Part shown: positions 9,615 through 18,097 of the stretch, in pieces
How positions within the stretch are numbered: position 1 is the first letter of the stretch
How the letters are laid out: the number at the start of each line of letters is the position of its first letter
NCBI RefSeq assembly: GCF_030812595.1
Contig: NZ_JAUSSZ010000003.1
Span: 1 to 64,000, forward strand
Direction of reading: 5' to 3'
DNA length: 64,000 nucleotides
Source: Arthrobacter bambusae
GTDB taxonomy: Bacteria; Actinomycetota; Actinomycetes; Actinomycetales; Micrococcaceae
Position numbers and translations under genes: made by a program
The notes under the pieces: generated by a model
The model's database searches: none
The model's input: only the letters and a program-made list of their open reading frames with translations
What the model was told of the DNA's origin: nothing

Positions 9615-10019
9615 CTAGCCGACGTCGCCGTCGACGTAATACCAACGCCGGTCGATCCGCAGGAAGCGGCTGTTTTCGCGCTGGACTCCACGTTCGCCGC
9701 CGGAACGGTAGCGTGCCGCGAATTCGACCGACCCTTCGGCGTCCAAGGGGCCGCCCCGGTGCGTCGCCAGGATGTCCAGCCGGCGCCATTCAATGTCCGG
9801 GTCCAAGTCCAGCGCGGCCGGCCTGGTGTCCGGGTGCCACGTGCGCAGAAGGTAATCGCTGTCGAGGACCACGAAGGCGGCGTAGCGCGAACGCATGAGC
9901 TGTTCTGCCGTGGGGGCGTCGGCGTCTCCGCGGTGGAAGCGTCCACAGCACTCGGCATATTGTTCCCCGGACAAACAAGGGCAAACGCCTTGGCGGATGC
10001 GGGCCGGATCGAATGGCAT
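9615..10019 (-). CDS. YchJ-family (UPF0225) SEC-C metal-binding protein
   Basis: This 134-residue protein has the SEC-C zinc motif at its N-terminus (CPCLSGEQYAECCGRFH, Cys at about 13, 15, 24 and 25). The YchJ family core follows: AEQLMRSRYAAFVVLDSDYLLRTWHP and a C-terminal RWYYVDGDV strand. Length and order match the family. The zinc knuckle is known from SecA and from many small proteins; the function of stand-alone YchJ proteins is not established. The gene is convergent with the acyl-CoA dehydrogenase gene, with a 31-bp gap. Confidence 0.85.
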   Translation of the reverse strand: MPFDPARIRQGVCPCLSGEQYAECCGRFHRGDADAPTAEQLMRSRYAAFVVLDSDYLLRTWHPDTRPAALDLDPDIEWRRLDILATHRGGPLDAEGSVEFAARYRSGGERGVQRENSRFLRIDRRWYYVDGDVG

Positions 10020-10209
10020 TGGGGCCTATCTGGAAGGGAGGTGAGAGCTAGCTAACAAATCTTGTCACAGGAGATAACAGCTTCGAAACAACCTCGGCGA
10101 GCCGGACTTTGGCGGATGATTCCTCCAGATTTCGCCCTTAGGCTAGAAGACATGCCCGCAGGCCTTCGGCGGCGGCGACCACCTCACAACTCTGGCTCGG
10201 GGAGGCTAC

Positions 10210-10896
10210 GTGCAAGATCCAACAACACTTGGCCTCAATCTGACCTTTTTTGGAACGCTCGGGGTGGCTTTGCTGATGTCCATCATCCTGGGCCTCCTGA
10301 TGGTGGTCACCTTGGTGCTGGCCGGCGTCGCGAAACTGCTTTGGATCATCCTGCTCGCCATGGTGGGGATCTTCCCGAAACGCGATGCCGGACCGGTTGT
10401 CCACCTGCCCCCGCGGCCCCGGCGAGCGCCCTCACCGCCAGCCGAGTCCGAGGAATCGACTCCGACTGATGACAGGTTGACGGGCACTGGGCCATTTGTT
10501 CACCGGAAACCGCGCGTTGGAATCGTTGCGACCACCAGGTTGCTGTGGTCGGCGTCGTGGTCCGCGGTCCGGAACTTCCCTTGGAAGCCGCTGGTAAATC
10601 CGCGGAGCTGGCCCAAACCCGCCCAGGTCAAGGCAGGAATAGCAGCCACCGCCACCGCCGTAGCCACTACCCAGGCCAAAGAACACCCCTTTGTTGTTGC
10701 AGTGAAGCAGGATCCTCCGGTCCTGAACAGCCAGTGGGCCGCCGCGGTGGCCGAGGCTGACGCCCGCGCCGCAGCACGCGACGCTGAACGGGAGACTGCC
10801 GCACCGGTCCGCGAACACCGGGGCGCCTCCCATGGCGGCAAGGCTGTCCCTTCCGGCCGCGTGACCGCCTCTGCCGGGGCCCGCCCCCGAGCCTAG
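10210..10896 (+). CDS. membrane protein of unknown function with long soluble tail
   Basis: A 228-residue protein I do not recognise. Two adjacent hydrophobic segments lie at about residues 10-33 (FFGTLGVALLMSIILGLLMV) and 36-54. They are followed by a proline/arginine-rich linker and an Ala/Arg-rich tail that is probably disordered or helical. The GTG start has GGGGAGG seven bases upstream. Its layout resembles the 100-residue protein at 7263. It is followed at 47 bp by the S4-domain gene, which seems to have its own -10 element. Confidence 0.6.
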   Translation: MQDPTTLGLNLTFFGTLGVALLMSIILGLLMVVTLVLAGVAKLLWIILLAMVGIFPKRDAGPVVHLPPRPRRAPSPPAESEESTPTDDRLTGTGPFVHRKPRVGIVATTRLLWSASWSAVRNFPWKPLVNPRSWPKPAQVKAGIAATATAVATTQAKEHPFVVAVKQDPPVLNSQWAAAVAEADARAAARDAERETAAPVREHRGASHGGKAVPSGRVTASAGARPRA

Positions 10897-10926
10897 CGTC
10901 CGGCTGGCGCCACGCCTCGCGCGGAC

Positions 10927-10932
10927 TATACT
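10927..10932 (+). promoter_or_regulatory. -10 element TATACT for the S4-domain gene
   Basis: TATACT lies 11 bases before the ATG at 10944. The start has no recognisable ribosome-binding site, which suggests a very short 5' leader. No good -35 hexamer is visible at 16-18 bases upstream. Confidence 0.4.
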
Positions 10933-10943
10933 CGTTCGCAATC

Positions 10944-11324
10944 ATGACTAGCCTTCCGACTTCCCCGAGCAATGTGCGCATCGACGCTTGGCTCTGGGCC
11001 ATCCGTGCTTACAAGACCCGTTCCGCGGCAACAACCGCTTGCAGGGCGGGGCACGTGCGAATCAACGGGAACCCGGTCAAGGCCTCGCAGTCCGTGATTA
11101 TCGGCGATACCATCCGTGTCCGGCAACCGGGCTTCGAGCGCATCCTTGAGGTCCGGAGGCTCATTGCAAAAAGGGTAGGGGCCGAAGCAGCATCCCATTG
11201 CTTCGCCAACCACACGCCGGAGCGCCCCGCCGCGCCGGCCCTCGGGCTGCCGCAGCGCGATCGCGGGGCCGGACGGCCCACAAAGAAGGACCGGCGCGAT
11301 ATGCAAAAGCTCAAGGGACGATAG
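10944..11324 (+). CDS. Hsp15-like RNA-binding S4 domain protein
   Basis: This 126-residue protein carries an S4 RNA-binding domain at residues 10-75 (VRIDAWLWAIRAYKTRSAATTA, GHVRINGNPVKASQSVIIGD). It has a basic C-terminal tail ending KKDRRDMQKLKGR, the architecture of HslR/Hsp15. In E. coli Hsp15 binds 50S subunits that carry a stranded peptidyl-tRNA. Length and domain order agree with that family; the same role here is inference. A -10 sequence TATACT sits just upstream. Confidence 0.85.
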   Translation: MTSLPTSPSNVRIDAWLWAIRAYKTRSAATTACRAGHVRINGNPVKASQSVIIGDTIRVRQPGFERILEVRRLIAKRVGAEAASHCFANHTPERPAAPALGLPQRDRGAGRPTKKDRRDMQKLKGR

Positions 11325-11416
11325 CCCAGCCGCCAAACGGGACGCGACGCCCAAAGCGACGGCGTAAAGTGGCAAGGGACGCCGATTCTGGACGCCGCGC
11401 TGCCGAAGGAGAGAAC

Positions 11417-12034
11417 GTGACCATTGACTGGGAAGAAAAAAGGGCCTTGCTACAGGAGCCCAACATTGCTGCCGTGACGCAGCTGTGCGACGAACTCATG
11501 GCCAAAAGGCCGGGTTCTTCCGTGCCGTACATCGATCCGGTGCATGACGAGGACGAGTGCCGGATCGTCACCCTCCAGACCAGCCCGGGGCGGGCACCCG
11601 CCTCAGGATTCGTGTCGCACTTGAACGATGACGACGCCGCCCGGCGTGCGCAGTTGATCTATGACTCAGCCGACTTGGACGTGCGCTATGTCATGCCGTG
11701 GAACTGCTACCCGTGGGTCCGCGACCCCGAACTGCCACCGGCGCTGACCGCACAGGAGAAAACCGACGGGCTCCGGCCCTTCCGCCAGTTCCTCAAGATC
11801 AACAAGAGAGTCTCCGCGGTGGTCGCCCACGGCGCGGAGGCCGCCGCCTTCCTGGCGCTCTTTGAGAAGACCTACCACTCGCCGCTCCGGCAGCACGGGA
11901 TCAAGGTCTACAAGGCCAGCGCGCTCGGTGGACGGGCGTTTGCCCTGTCCGAGGCGAAGCAGCAGGAACTTCTGGCCAAAAACATTGAAACTTACCGCGA
12001 CGCCATGCAGCGGGCGGGCATCCAACACCTATAG
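11417..12034 (+). CDS. possible uracil-DNA glycosylase superfamily protein
   Basis: This 205-residue protein resembles actinobacterial proteins usually annotated as uracil-DNA glycosylase-like. YIDPVHDEDECRIVTLQTSPG, the VMPWNCYPW segment and VSAVVAHGAEAAAFLALFEK follow the order of a UDG fold (motif 1 strand, substrate pocket, then an A-H-G helix start). The canonical GQDPY and HPSP motifs are not seen, so activity is uncertain. The start is the GTG at 11417 (AAGGAGAG five bases upstream), not the longer open frame that overlaps the S4 gene. Co-transcription with the S4 gene (92-bp gap) is possible. Confidence 0.55.
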   Translation: MTIDWEEKRALLQEPNIAAVTQLCDELMAKRPGSSVPYIDPVHDEDECRIVTLQTSPGRAPASGFVSHLNDDDAARRAQLIYDSADLDVRYVMPWNCYPWVRDPELPPALTAQEKTDGLRPFRQFLKINKRVSAVVAHGAEAAAFLALFEKTYHSPLRQHGIKVYKASALGGRAFALSEAKQQELLAKNIETYRDAMQRAGIQHL

Positions 12035-12339
12035 GGCACTCTCGGCCAGTGCCATTACTGGGTGTGAAACGCGGGTTTCAAGGCCGTCCACCACCTAATC
12101 GAGCTAATTCCACCACTCAATTTGGGCACATTCTCCACTCAGTGGCCGATTTCGGCCATAGCGTTGTGACATGTGTGAGCCCAGCCGCCTTTTGGTGTGC
12201 ATCTCCCACCGAAACTGGCTAGCCCGCACCCTTCATCGCCACTAAGCAGTGGCGTTTCGTGTCGCGGGAACTCCTCTTGCAATGCCTCGGGGGCGCATGG
12301 GATTCAATGTTGGCAACGCTATGAGTTAGGAGTGGTGGA
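12035..12339. other. 305-bp intergenic region before the STAND/LuxR regulator
   Basis: No gene is seen. A short dyad TGGCCG-ATTT-CGGCCA lies at 12143-12158 and could be an operator. The final bases carry the ribosome-binding site (AGGAG) of the regulator at 12340. No strong -35/-10 pair was found. Confidence 0.5.
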
Positions 12340-14895
12340 GTGTTCGAAGAGGAAGCCCGCCGTGCACTGGACCACGTGGCTCGCGGCATTAGCGTACGGA
12401 TCGTGGGCGGCGCAGGAAGTGGGCGGTCTACCGTCCTGGGGTCGATCGTCGCGCACCTTGAAAAGACAGGGGCAGAGGTGTTCGGGCTCTCCGGCTCACG
12501 TCTGTTGCAAGACACCCCGTTCGCGGGAATAGGGGCCCTTGGCTTCGACGCCCGCGCCCGCCAAAACGGGCCGAGGGGAGTGGCTGATGCCTTGGCCGAA
12601 CGGCTGGCGAGGCGGGGAGCCAAAGCGATAGTCGTAGACGATGTCGATCTGCTGGACAAGGAGTCCCTCGCTGTTATCGACATCGTTCACCAGCGTTCAC
12701 GCCGACCGCTGGTGACGACGGCAGGCGACTCGCCGCTCTATTCGCGGTCTTCAGTGTTTTCGCCGGCGCGGTGGCCGGAGGCGAAAATCCGCCTGAGTCC
12801 GCTTCGCTACGGTCAGGTCAACAAACTCCTGGCCCAGACCCTGGGCTCGCCGCCGGACGTAGACCTGACCACCGCTGTCCTCATGAAGTCGGCAGGAAAC
12901 CCAAGGCTCGTCGTCAGGATTGCCCAAAGCGCAATATTCAGCAAACTGCTCGTCCTTCGCGAAGGACAGTGGAGCATCGCCGGACACACGCTGTGGAACG
13001 AGTACCTCCACAGCACCATCGAGGCGCTCCTCCAAGACCTCAATGCCGACGAACTGACGGCGTTGCACACCATGTCGGTCTTGGGCCCCAGTCCGGTGGA
13101 GTCGCTGCTTCCGATGGTCGGACAGGAGAACCTCGACGGGCTTGAAAGGCGCAGGCTGCTAACGGTCACGGAAGACGTCAACAACACCATCTGGGTGGAT
13201 GTGAGTCCCCCTATCGTGGCGGACTACTTCCGCGACCGTCACACCCTTTCTTCGCACAGGTTGCTGACGGACCGCATAGCCCGGGCAATCGACACTCCGT
13301 TCCAACCGCCAAACGATCCGTTGTCGGCACCCCTTGCCGAGTTGATAAAGGACCTCCGGAACGAAGCCGGAAGCGGCACGGCCGCGACGCGGCATTTCCA
13401 GGAACAGCTGCGTTTGCTTGAAGAAGCGCATTTCGGGCTGTGGGAGTCGGAACCGACTATGTCCAACGCAGCTGCGTTCCTCAAGTTTTACTGGGGCGGC
13501 GCCATCGATCCCTCACGCATCGAAAAGGTCTTCAGCGAAACCCAGTTAGCCGGAGCCGGTTCCGCCGACCGTTTCTTTTTTGCCATGACCCAAGCGCTCT
13601 GGGCGATTTCCGCGGGCGATGGACTCCTGGAGGCCACCAGCCTACTCAAGGATCTGGGCGACGCCCATCCCGATTGGAAAGCCGAGGCCGAGGCATTCGC
13701 GATTTACCTTGCAGCATCATTTGACCGGATGCCCGCAAATTTGGACCAGGTCTTGTACGGGCTGACGAGCCAACATTCCGAAAGCGGCGTCGTGCCGGTT
13801 ATTCAATGCGTGCTGGAGCTCTACCGCTTCAACACCCAGGCGGCCTTTTCGGCCCTCGATTCGGCGGACGGCTATGAACTCGCCGTGAGTGTTGAACCGT
13901 TCGCCCGTGGGCTTGCCCTGCTCATTGCCGGCCGGTGTGATGAAGCGCTCACATTCTCCCTGGCCCAGCGTGCGGCTGCGCAACGCGGCCTGGACCAATT
14001 CCGCTTCGTCGCAAGCAGCTATGTAGCGGTGCTGGCCCTCCTCCAACGGGGCTTGAGCCTTGAAGCGGACTATGTGATGACCAGCGTCTTCGCCTTGGGC
14101 AGGCACGGCTTCCTGGTGAGTTTCCTCCATGATGCGATGCTCAGAATTGCCGGCCTTCGCGCATTGTCGTCCTCAGCCGCCAACATCCCTTCACTGGGAA
14201 CCCAGGCTCGCCAGGAGGTCGCGGATATCGGTCCGTTGCCCGGGACCGGGAAGGCGGTGTACGAGCTCGCTTCCACACAGTATGCCGATTTCGAGGAATT
14301 CGATGAGAGGGCCGCCGACCTTCTCAAACAGCAGCTCGATCGCGGCTACATCACGGAAGCCATATATTCCGCACTGTTCATGTTGTCCTTGTTCCCTGGG
14401 CAGAGGATCCTCGAAGTAGCGAGGCGGCTCTTCAAGGGGAAATGCGGCTCCCTGCATGACCAACTCCTCGCGATTGCTTCAGCCATCTCCGACGAAGACA
14501 GCGAACTGCTGACGATCCTGCTGGACCGATACGAACCAGATGCCGACCTTCACTTGATCGGGACGCTCCTCAACGGGACCGCGAAGCGCTATTCCCTCGA
14601 ACTTGATCCCGATTGCGCCGCGGCATTCCAACAAGTCGTGTCCGCCTTCAACGTCCGCTTCCAGCCGAGGGGGGAAGACATGGTCCTCGATACCGGCGGG
14701 GACCGGCCACAGCCCCTGTCAGCACGCGAGATAGAGATAGCGATTCTGGCCGGCCACCATAGCAACATCGAAATCGGCAGCCGCTTGGGAATCAGCACCC
14801 GGACCGTCGAAAACCACATCTCGAGGGCCCTCAAGAAGACCGGGACCTCGTCCCGTATCGGCCTGTACGAAGTGGTTCGCAGCTTGCGGAAGTGA
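12340..14895 (+). CDS. LuxR-family STAND (LAL-type) transcriptional regulator
   Basis: This 851-residue regulator has an N-terminal P-loop NTPase and a C-terminal LuxR helix-turn-helix. The nucleotide motif is GGAGSGRST at residues 23-31, with Arg where most Walker A motifs have the catalytic Lys. A Walker B-like strand AIVVDDVDLLD lies at about residues 95-105. A long helical sensor region covers residues 300-770. The DNA-binding domain is at about residues 788-848 (LSAREIEIAILAG, SNIEIGSRLGISTRTVENH). The start is GTG with AGGAG nine bases upstream. LAL-type regulators respond to unknown inducers and often control neighbouring genes, but no clear target is adjacent. Confidence 0.82.
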   Translation: MFEEEARRALDHVARGISVRIVGGAGSGRSTVLGSIVAHLEKTGAEVFGLSGSRLLQDTPFAGIGALGFDARARQNGPRGVADALAERLARRGAKAIVVDDVDLLDKESLAVIDIVHQRSRRPLVTTAGDSPLYSRSSVFSPARWPEAKIRLSPLRYGQVNKLLAQTLGSPPDVDLTTAVLMKSAGNPRLVVRIAQSAIFSKLLVLREGQWSIAGHTLWNEYLHSTIEALLQDLNADELTALHTMSVLGPSPVESLLPMVGQENLDGLERRRLLTVTEDVNNTIWVDVSPPIVADYFRDRHTLSSHRLLTDRIARAIDTPFQPPNDPLSAPLAELIKDLRNEAGSGTAATRHFQEQLRLLEEAHFGLWESEPTMSNAAAFLKFYWGGAIDPSRIEKVFSETQLAGAGSADRFFFAMTQALWAISAGDGLLEATSLLKDLGDAHPDWKAEAEAFAIYLAASFDRMPANLDQVLYGLTSQHSESGVVPVIQCVLELYRFNTQAAFSALDSADGYELAVSVEPFARGLALLIAGRCDEALTFSLAQRAAAQRGLDQFRFVASSYVAVLALLQRGLSLEADYVMTSVFALGRHGFLVSFLHDAMLRIAGLRALSSSAANIPSLGTQARQEVADIGPLPGTGKAVYELASTQYADFEEFDERAADLLKQQLDRGYITEAIYSALFMLSLFPGQRILEVARRLFKGKCGSLHDQLLAIASAISDEDSELLTILLDRYEPDADLHLIGTLLNGTAKRYSLELDPDCAAAFQQVVSAFNVRFQPRGEDMVLDTGGDRPQPLSAREIEIAILAGHHSNIEIGSRLGISTRTVENHISRALKKTGTSSRIGLYEVVRSLRK

Positions 14896-14908
14896 GCCGC
14901 GGGGAGCT

Positions 14909-15928
14909 CTATGTCCCTGTGACGGCGCGGAGGACTTCCCGTGCCGTGTCTTCCCATCGCGGCAGCGCACGGCTGGCTGCCTCGGCTGCTACCCGCCAAC
15001 TCTCCCGCAGCGCGGGGTCGCCGAGCCATCTCCGGAGGACCGTCTCCAATGAGCCGATTCCCGCGGTGAGATCGACGGCCTCGCCGGCCCCGTGGACTCC
15101 GAGCGCTTCGACGGCGCCGGTTCCCTTGCGGACCACTACCGGTATGCCGTGAGCCAGGGACTCCTGGACCACCATGCCGAAGGACTCGGAGTGCGATATC
15201 AAGAGACTGACATCCGCGCGGAGCCATTGCGCCTCCAAAGCCTGGCCGGAAAGTTCCCCAGTGAGCTCAACCCGCTGCTCAAGTCCATTTTGGAATATAC
15301 GCTCCCGCACCGCCGCGGCATACAAAGGGTTTGCGGTGGAGGAGCCCACAAGCGCCGCAGTCCAGGCCAGGTCCTTGATCCGTGCCAGCGCGTCGACAAA
15401 GGAGATCTGGTCCTTATTGGGGAGCAGGGCGCCCACCATAACGAAATGCGGTGCCCCCGAGGCCGTCCAGTGCCGTGGGCGTGCTTTGGCTGGGAGATCC
15501 ACACCGGGGCTTGCCAGATGTACGTTGACCAGGCCCAATCTTCTGGCCGCTTCGGCAGTACCGGAACCAGTGCAGAGAAGACCTGTTGCTGCGTGAAGAG
15601 CGCTCTTCTCAAGCGGGTTGTCCCCGGTCGGGGGCATGTGGAGCAACACCCAGACACTGCGCCCCGCAGCGGTTGCGGCCTCGATTTCCGCGGGCGCGCC
15701 CATGGCGATCAGGCCATCGACAATGTAGGTGGGCAGATCGACCCCGGCAAGTGCATCGGCAAGACGGCTGCGGCCTCCGGCAGTTCCCGAAGGCCACTCG
15801 CCGTCGAGCTTGCAGATCGAAACCCCGGCGCCCTGGGCGCGGAGGGCTTCAGCCAACCTCGCATTGTAGATATTTCCCCCGGAACGGTGGCGCACATTTG
15901 CGGGCAAAACCATACGGATCTTGACCAA
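14909..15928 (-). CDS. GT4-family glycosyltransferase
   Basis: A 339-residue GT-B glycosyltransferase. The N-terminal Rossmann half has the donor/acceptor loop SGGNIYNARLAEALRAQG. The C-terminal half has the retaining GT4 signature HFVMVGALLPNKDQISFVDAL and the EX7E motif in ESFGMVVQESLAHGIPVVV. The TTG start is chosen because GGAGG lies eight bases upstream; the ATG five codons later is too far from it. The nucleotide sugar and acceptor cannot be told. The gene is convergent with the LuxR regulator (13-bp gap) and isolated from other cell-envelope genes. Confidence 0.82.
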   Translation of the reverse strand: MVKIRMVLPANVRHRSGGNIYNARLAEALRAQGAGVSICKLDGEWPSGTAGGRSRLADALAGVDLPTYIVDGLIAMGAPAEIEAATAAGRSVWVLLHMPPTGDNPLEKSALHAATGLLCTGSGTAEAARRLGLVNVHLASPGVDLPAKARPRHWTASGAPHFVMVGALLPNKDQISFVDALARIKDLAWTAALVGSSTANPLYAAAVRERIFQNGLEQRVELTGELSGQALEAQWLRADVSLLISHSESFGMVVQESLAHGIPVVVRKGTGAVEALGVHGAGEAVDLTAGIGSLETVLRRWLGDPALRESWRVAAEAASRALPRWEDTAREVLRAVTGT

Positions 15929-16059
15929 AAGCTATTCCTCCAACGTGCCGCTTGTTTGGACTCCGGGCTCAAGCCATGGTGTCGACCATATAACCGGCGG
16001 CGCTTGCGTGGAAGGCGAACCACGTGTCCGGCACTGCGCATCGGCGGTAGATTGTGGGC

Positions 16060-16593
16060 ATGGGACAGACTTCTTCGGGCCGTCGGGATGTGTTCGCTGA
16101 CCGGATCTTGGATGTCGCGGAGTTCACCCATGCGCACTGGTTTTTCGGCAACCTCTATGAGGCCATCGTCAAGATTCCGGACCGGGTCGCGGCCTCGGAA
16201 GCGAGCCGTGAACTCCCTCGAACACCCTTTGGAGCGGGAAGCCCCGGGCGCTACTACGCACCGATCGCGCCGCTCAGTGCCCCAGCCGCCGTCGCTGCCC
16301 TTATTACCGGATGGAAGCATTCCGATAGCAGGCCGTGGCTGATGGTGGCCGCCGCAAGCTCCGCCGCGGGCGCCGCCGCTACGGCGTACCTGCTGCGATC
16401 CATCAACCCCAAGCTCTTCTTCAGCCCCCAGCCGCTCGAGGAGACGCGCCGCAAGCCCCTGTTGAAACGGTGGTACAGGGTCCATGCCCTCCGGCTCACA
16501 GCCAGCGCCGTCGGCCTCGCCGCCATCCACCAGGCCCGGACGGTCCGCCTGAGAAGCCACGGAACGAGGGCATCGGCAAGCCCCCGCCGCTGA
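16060..16593 (+). CDS. membrane protein, resembles DUF1772-like small integral membrane proteins
   Basis: A 177-residue protein with hydrophobic stretches at about residues 65-84 (SAPAAVAALITGW), 88-110 and 140-156. The N-terminal motif FTHAHWFFGNLYEAIVKIPDRV resembles DUF1772-type membrane proteins, but I am not certain of the family. The ATG at 16060 follows TAGATT by six bases with no ribosome-binding site, which fits a leaderless transcript; a GTG lies two codons upstream. It is convergent with the 2H phosphoesterase gene, only five bases apart. Confidence 0.6.
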   Translation: MGQTSSGRRDVFADRILDVAEFTHAHWFFGNLYEAIVKIPDRVAASEASRELPRTPFGAGSPGRYYAPIAPLSAPAAVAALITGWKHSDSRPWLMVAAASSAAGAAATAYLLRSINPKLFFSPQPLEETRRKPLLKRWYRVHALRLTASAVGLAAIHQARTVRLRSHGTRASASPRR

Positions 16594-16598
16594 AACCA

Positions 16599-17180
16599 CT
16601 ACGGCAATTGAGGCAAATGCTGGCGGTTCCTGATCCGCGAGCCGCCGAATTCAACGCCGAGCCTCCCAATCTCCCACGGACCGCGGCCCCGGGACTTTGG
16701 CCTGCCCACGGCCACATGGGGAATCCAGCGAGGCGAGCGGAATCCAAGGGCAGGAGAGCTGAGGATGAAATCGTCGATGTTGTCGATAAGCAGTTCATCC
16801 AGGAGTTCGTGAAGGGCGTGCACGAGGGAGACCTGGTAGTCGCGTACCGGGCCAGGCACGTCCACTTCCAGTCCACACACTCCGCCGCCGCCAAGGACGA
16901 TCAGCCTCTCGGCGCTCCCAGGGAAGGCCTCCAGCGCGGGAAGGGCCTTGAGCCACGCAACAGTCTTGAGCAGGGCAGACCCGGCGCTGGTGTTGCCTTT
17001 GGTCCAATCGGCCACGTCCCGGCAAAAGTCATCCAGCACACCCAGGTGCAACAGGGTCATATGCAATCCCTGCGGCCTTCGCAAGGCAACCACGTAGCGC
17101 GCCAGCTCCTCATAGCTCGAGGGCCCGGCCCCGATCCTGAGGACCGGCACCTCCACCGTGATTCGAGGAACCCACTGCAT
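16599..17180 (-). CDS. 2H phosphoesterase (2'-5' RNA ligase-like) protein
   Basis: This 193-residue protein has two histidine motifs of the 2H phosphoesterase superfamily: H40-M-T42 in GLHMTLLHLG and H155-V-A157 in RWIPHVAVGRP. The second is HxA, not the canonical HxT/S, so activity may be altered. Superfamily members cleave or form 2'-5' or cyclic phosphodiester bonds in RNA or nucleotides. I chose the ATG at 17180, which has AAGGAGG six bases upstream, over an upstream in-frame codon. It is divergent from the asparagine operon regulator. Confidence 0.6.
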   Translation of the reverse strand: MQWVPRITVEVPVLRIGAGPSSYEELARYVVALRRPQGLHMTLLHLGVLDDFCRDVADWTKGNTSAGSALLKTVAWLKALPALEAFPGSAERLIVLGGGGVCGLEVDVPGPVRDYQVSLVHALHELLDELLIDNIDDFILSSPALGFRSPRWIPHVAVGRPKSRGRGPWEIGRLGVEFGGSRIRNRQHLPQLP

Positions 17181-17234
17181 CGGAGCCTCCTTGGTGTCCG
17201 CACGTCCGCGCGAGCCGCGCGGTATCCCTCCACA

Positions 17235-17264
17235 TTGACACCACCCTGTGACCCGTGCCATATT
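17235..17264 (+). promoter_or_regulatory. leaderless promoter of the asparagine operon
   Basis: A perfect -35 TTGACA (17235-17240) is followed after 18 bases by CATATT (17259-17264). The GTG start codon lies just six bases after the -10. There is no separate ribosome-binding site, so the transcript probably starts at or next to the start codon. Confidence 0.65.
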
Positions 17265-17270
17265 CTAAGG

Positions 17271-18077
17271 GTGAACCTGTCAGACAGCCGGACAGCCGGA
17301 CAGGCCGCCATTGGACAACCAGCCGTCAGCCAGAAAGCTGCCGCTGGCCAGCGCACCGCCCCAAGCGGCGCCGTTCCCCGGCCGGCCCAAGCGGCCCGGC
17401 CATCAAGCCCCGGGCCCCTCGCCCGCTTCAGTGCAGCGGAAGCCGTGTTCAGCGCCATCCGCCGGGATATTGAAGACGGAACCGTGGAAGTGGGGGGCAA
17501 ACTCAGCTCTGAAGCCACGCTCGCCGCGGAGTACGGGGTGAGTCGCTCGGTCATCCGTGAGGCGCTCCGCTCCTGCACTGCGCTCGGGCTGACGGTCACC
17601 AAGACCGGCAAGGGCACGTTCGTCGTCGCGGACCGGGTAGCCAATGACCTCATACTCGGCCAGTATTCAGCGCGGGACCTCAACGAGGCACGCCCGCATA
17701 TTGAAGTCCCGGCGGCCGGCCTGGCCGCGGAACGCCGCAGTCCGGAAGAACTTGAACACCTCAAGGAGATCGTCAATTCGATGGCCGCCGAGGCCGACCC
17801 TGAGACCTGGGTCAGCCTCGACGCCAGTTTCCATTCTGCCATCGCCCGCGCAAGCGGCAACAAGGTCTTCGAAAGCGTTGTCGCAGACATCCGCGAAGCC
17901 CTTGCCCATCAATCCGAAACCTTGAACATGGTGGCCGACCGCCAGCATGTTTCAGACGATGAACACCTCCGCATCGTCGAAGCCATCGAAGCCGGCGACG
18001 CCCCCGCCGCCGAAGCCGCCATGGCCGACCATCTCAGCGCCGTCAGCGTTGCGTTGGACACCATCCTCAGCAAATGA
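17271..18077 (+). CDS. FadR/GntR-family transcriptional regulator of the asparagine operon
   Basis: A 268-residue regulator with a Pro/Ala-rich N-terminal stretch of about 45 residues. A GntR winged helix-turn-helix follows (KLSSEATLAAEYGVSRSVIREALRS, TGKGTFV), then an FCD ligand-binding domain (LDASFHSAIARASGN, DDEHLRIVEAIEAGD). The FCD histidines expected to bind metal are visible in FHSAI and EHLRI. The GTG start follows a leaderless promoter. It is the first gene of the asparaginase, aspartase and asparagine permease operon, and so is probably its repressor, with Asn, Asp or a product as effector (inference). Confidence 0.85.
   Translation: MNLSDSRTAGQAAIGQPAVSQKAAAGQRTAPSGAVPRPAQAARPSSPGPLARFSAAEAVFSAIRRDIEDGTVEVGGKLSSEATLAAEYGVSRSVIREALRSCTALGLTVTKTGKGTFVVADRVANDLILGQYSARDLNEARPHIEVPAAGLAAERRSPEELEHLKEIVNSMAAEADPETWVSLDASFHSAIARASGNKVFESVVADIREALAHQSETLNMVADRQHVSDDEHLRIVEAIEAGDAPAAEAAMADHLSAVSVALDTILSK
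17277..17287. promoter_or_regulatory. candidate GntR operator CTGTC-A-GACAG
   Basis: A perfect 11-bp palindrome lies seven bases into the regulator reading frame, just after the inferred transcription start. It is followed by two further CCGGACAG repeats. The position suits autoregulation by the FadR-type GntR protein encoded there. Confidence 0.45.
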
Positions 18078-18097
18078 TCCAGCAACTGAAGGAAGTC

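Noticed and set aside
16335..17270. Upstream extension of the asparagine-operon regulator frame
   Set aside because: The frame is open for 312 more codons but lies antisense to the 2H phosphoesterase gene; the promoter and GTG at 17271 fit the regulator start.
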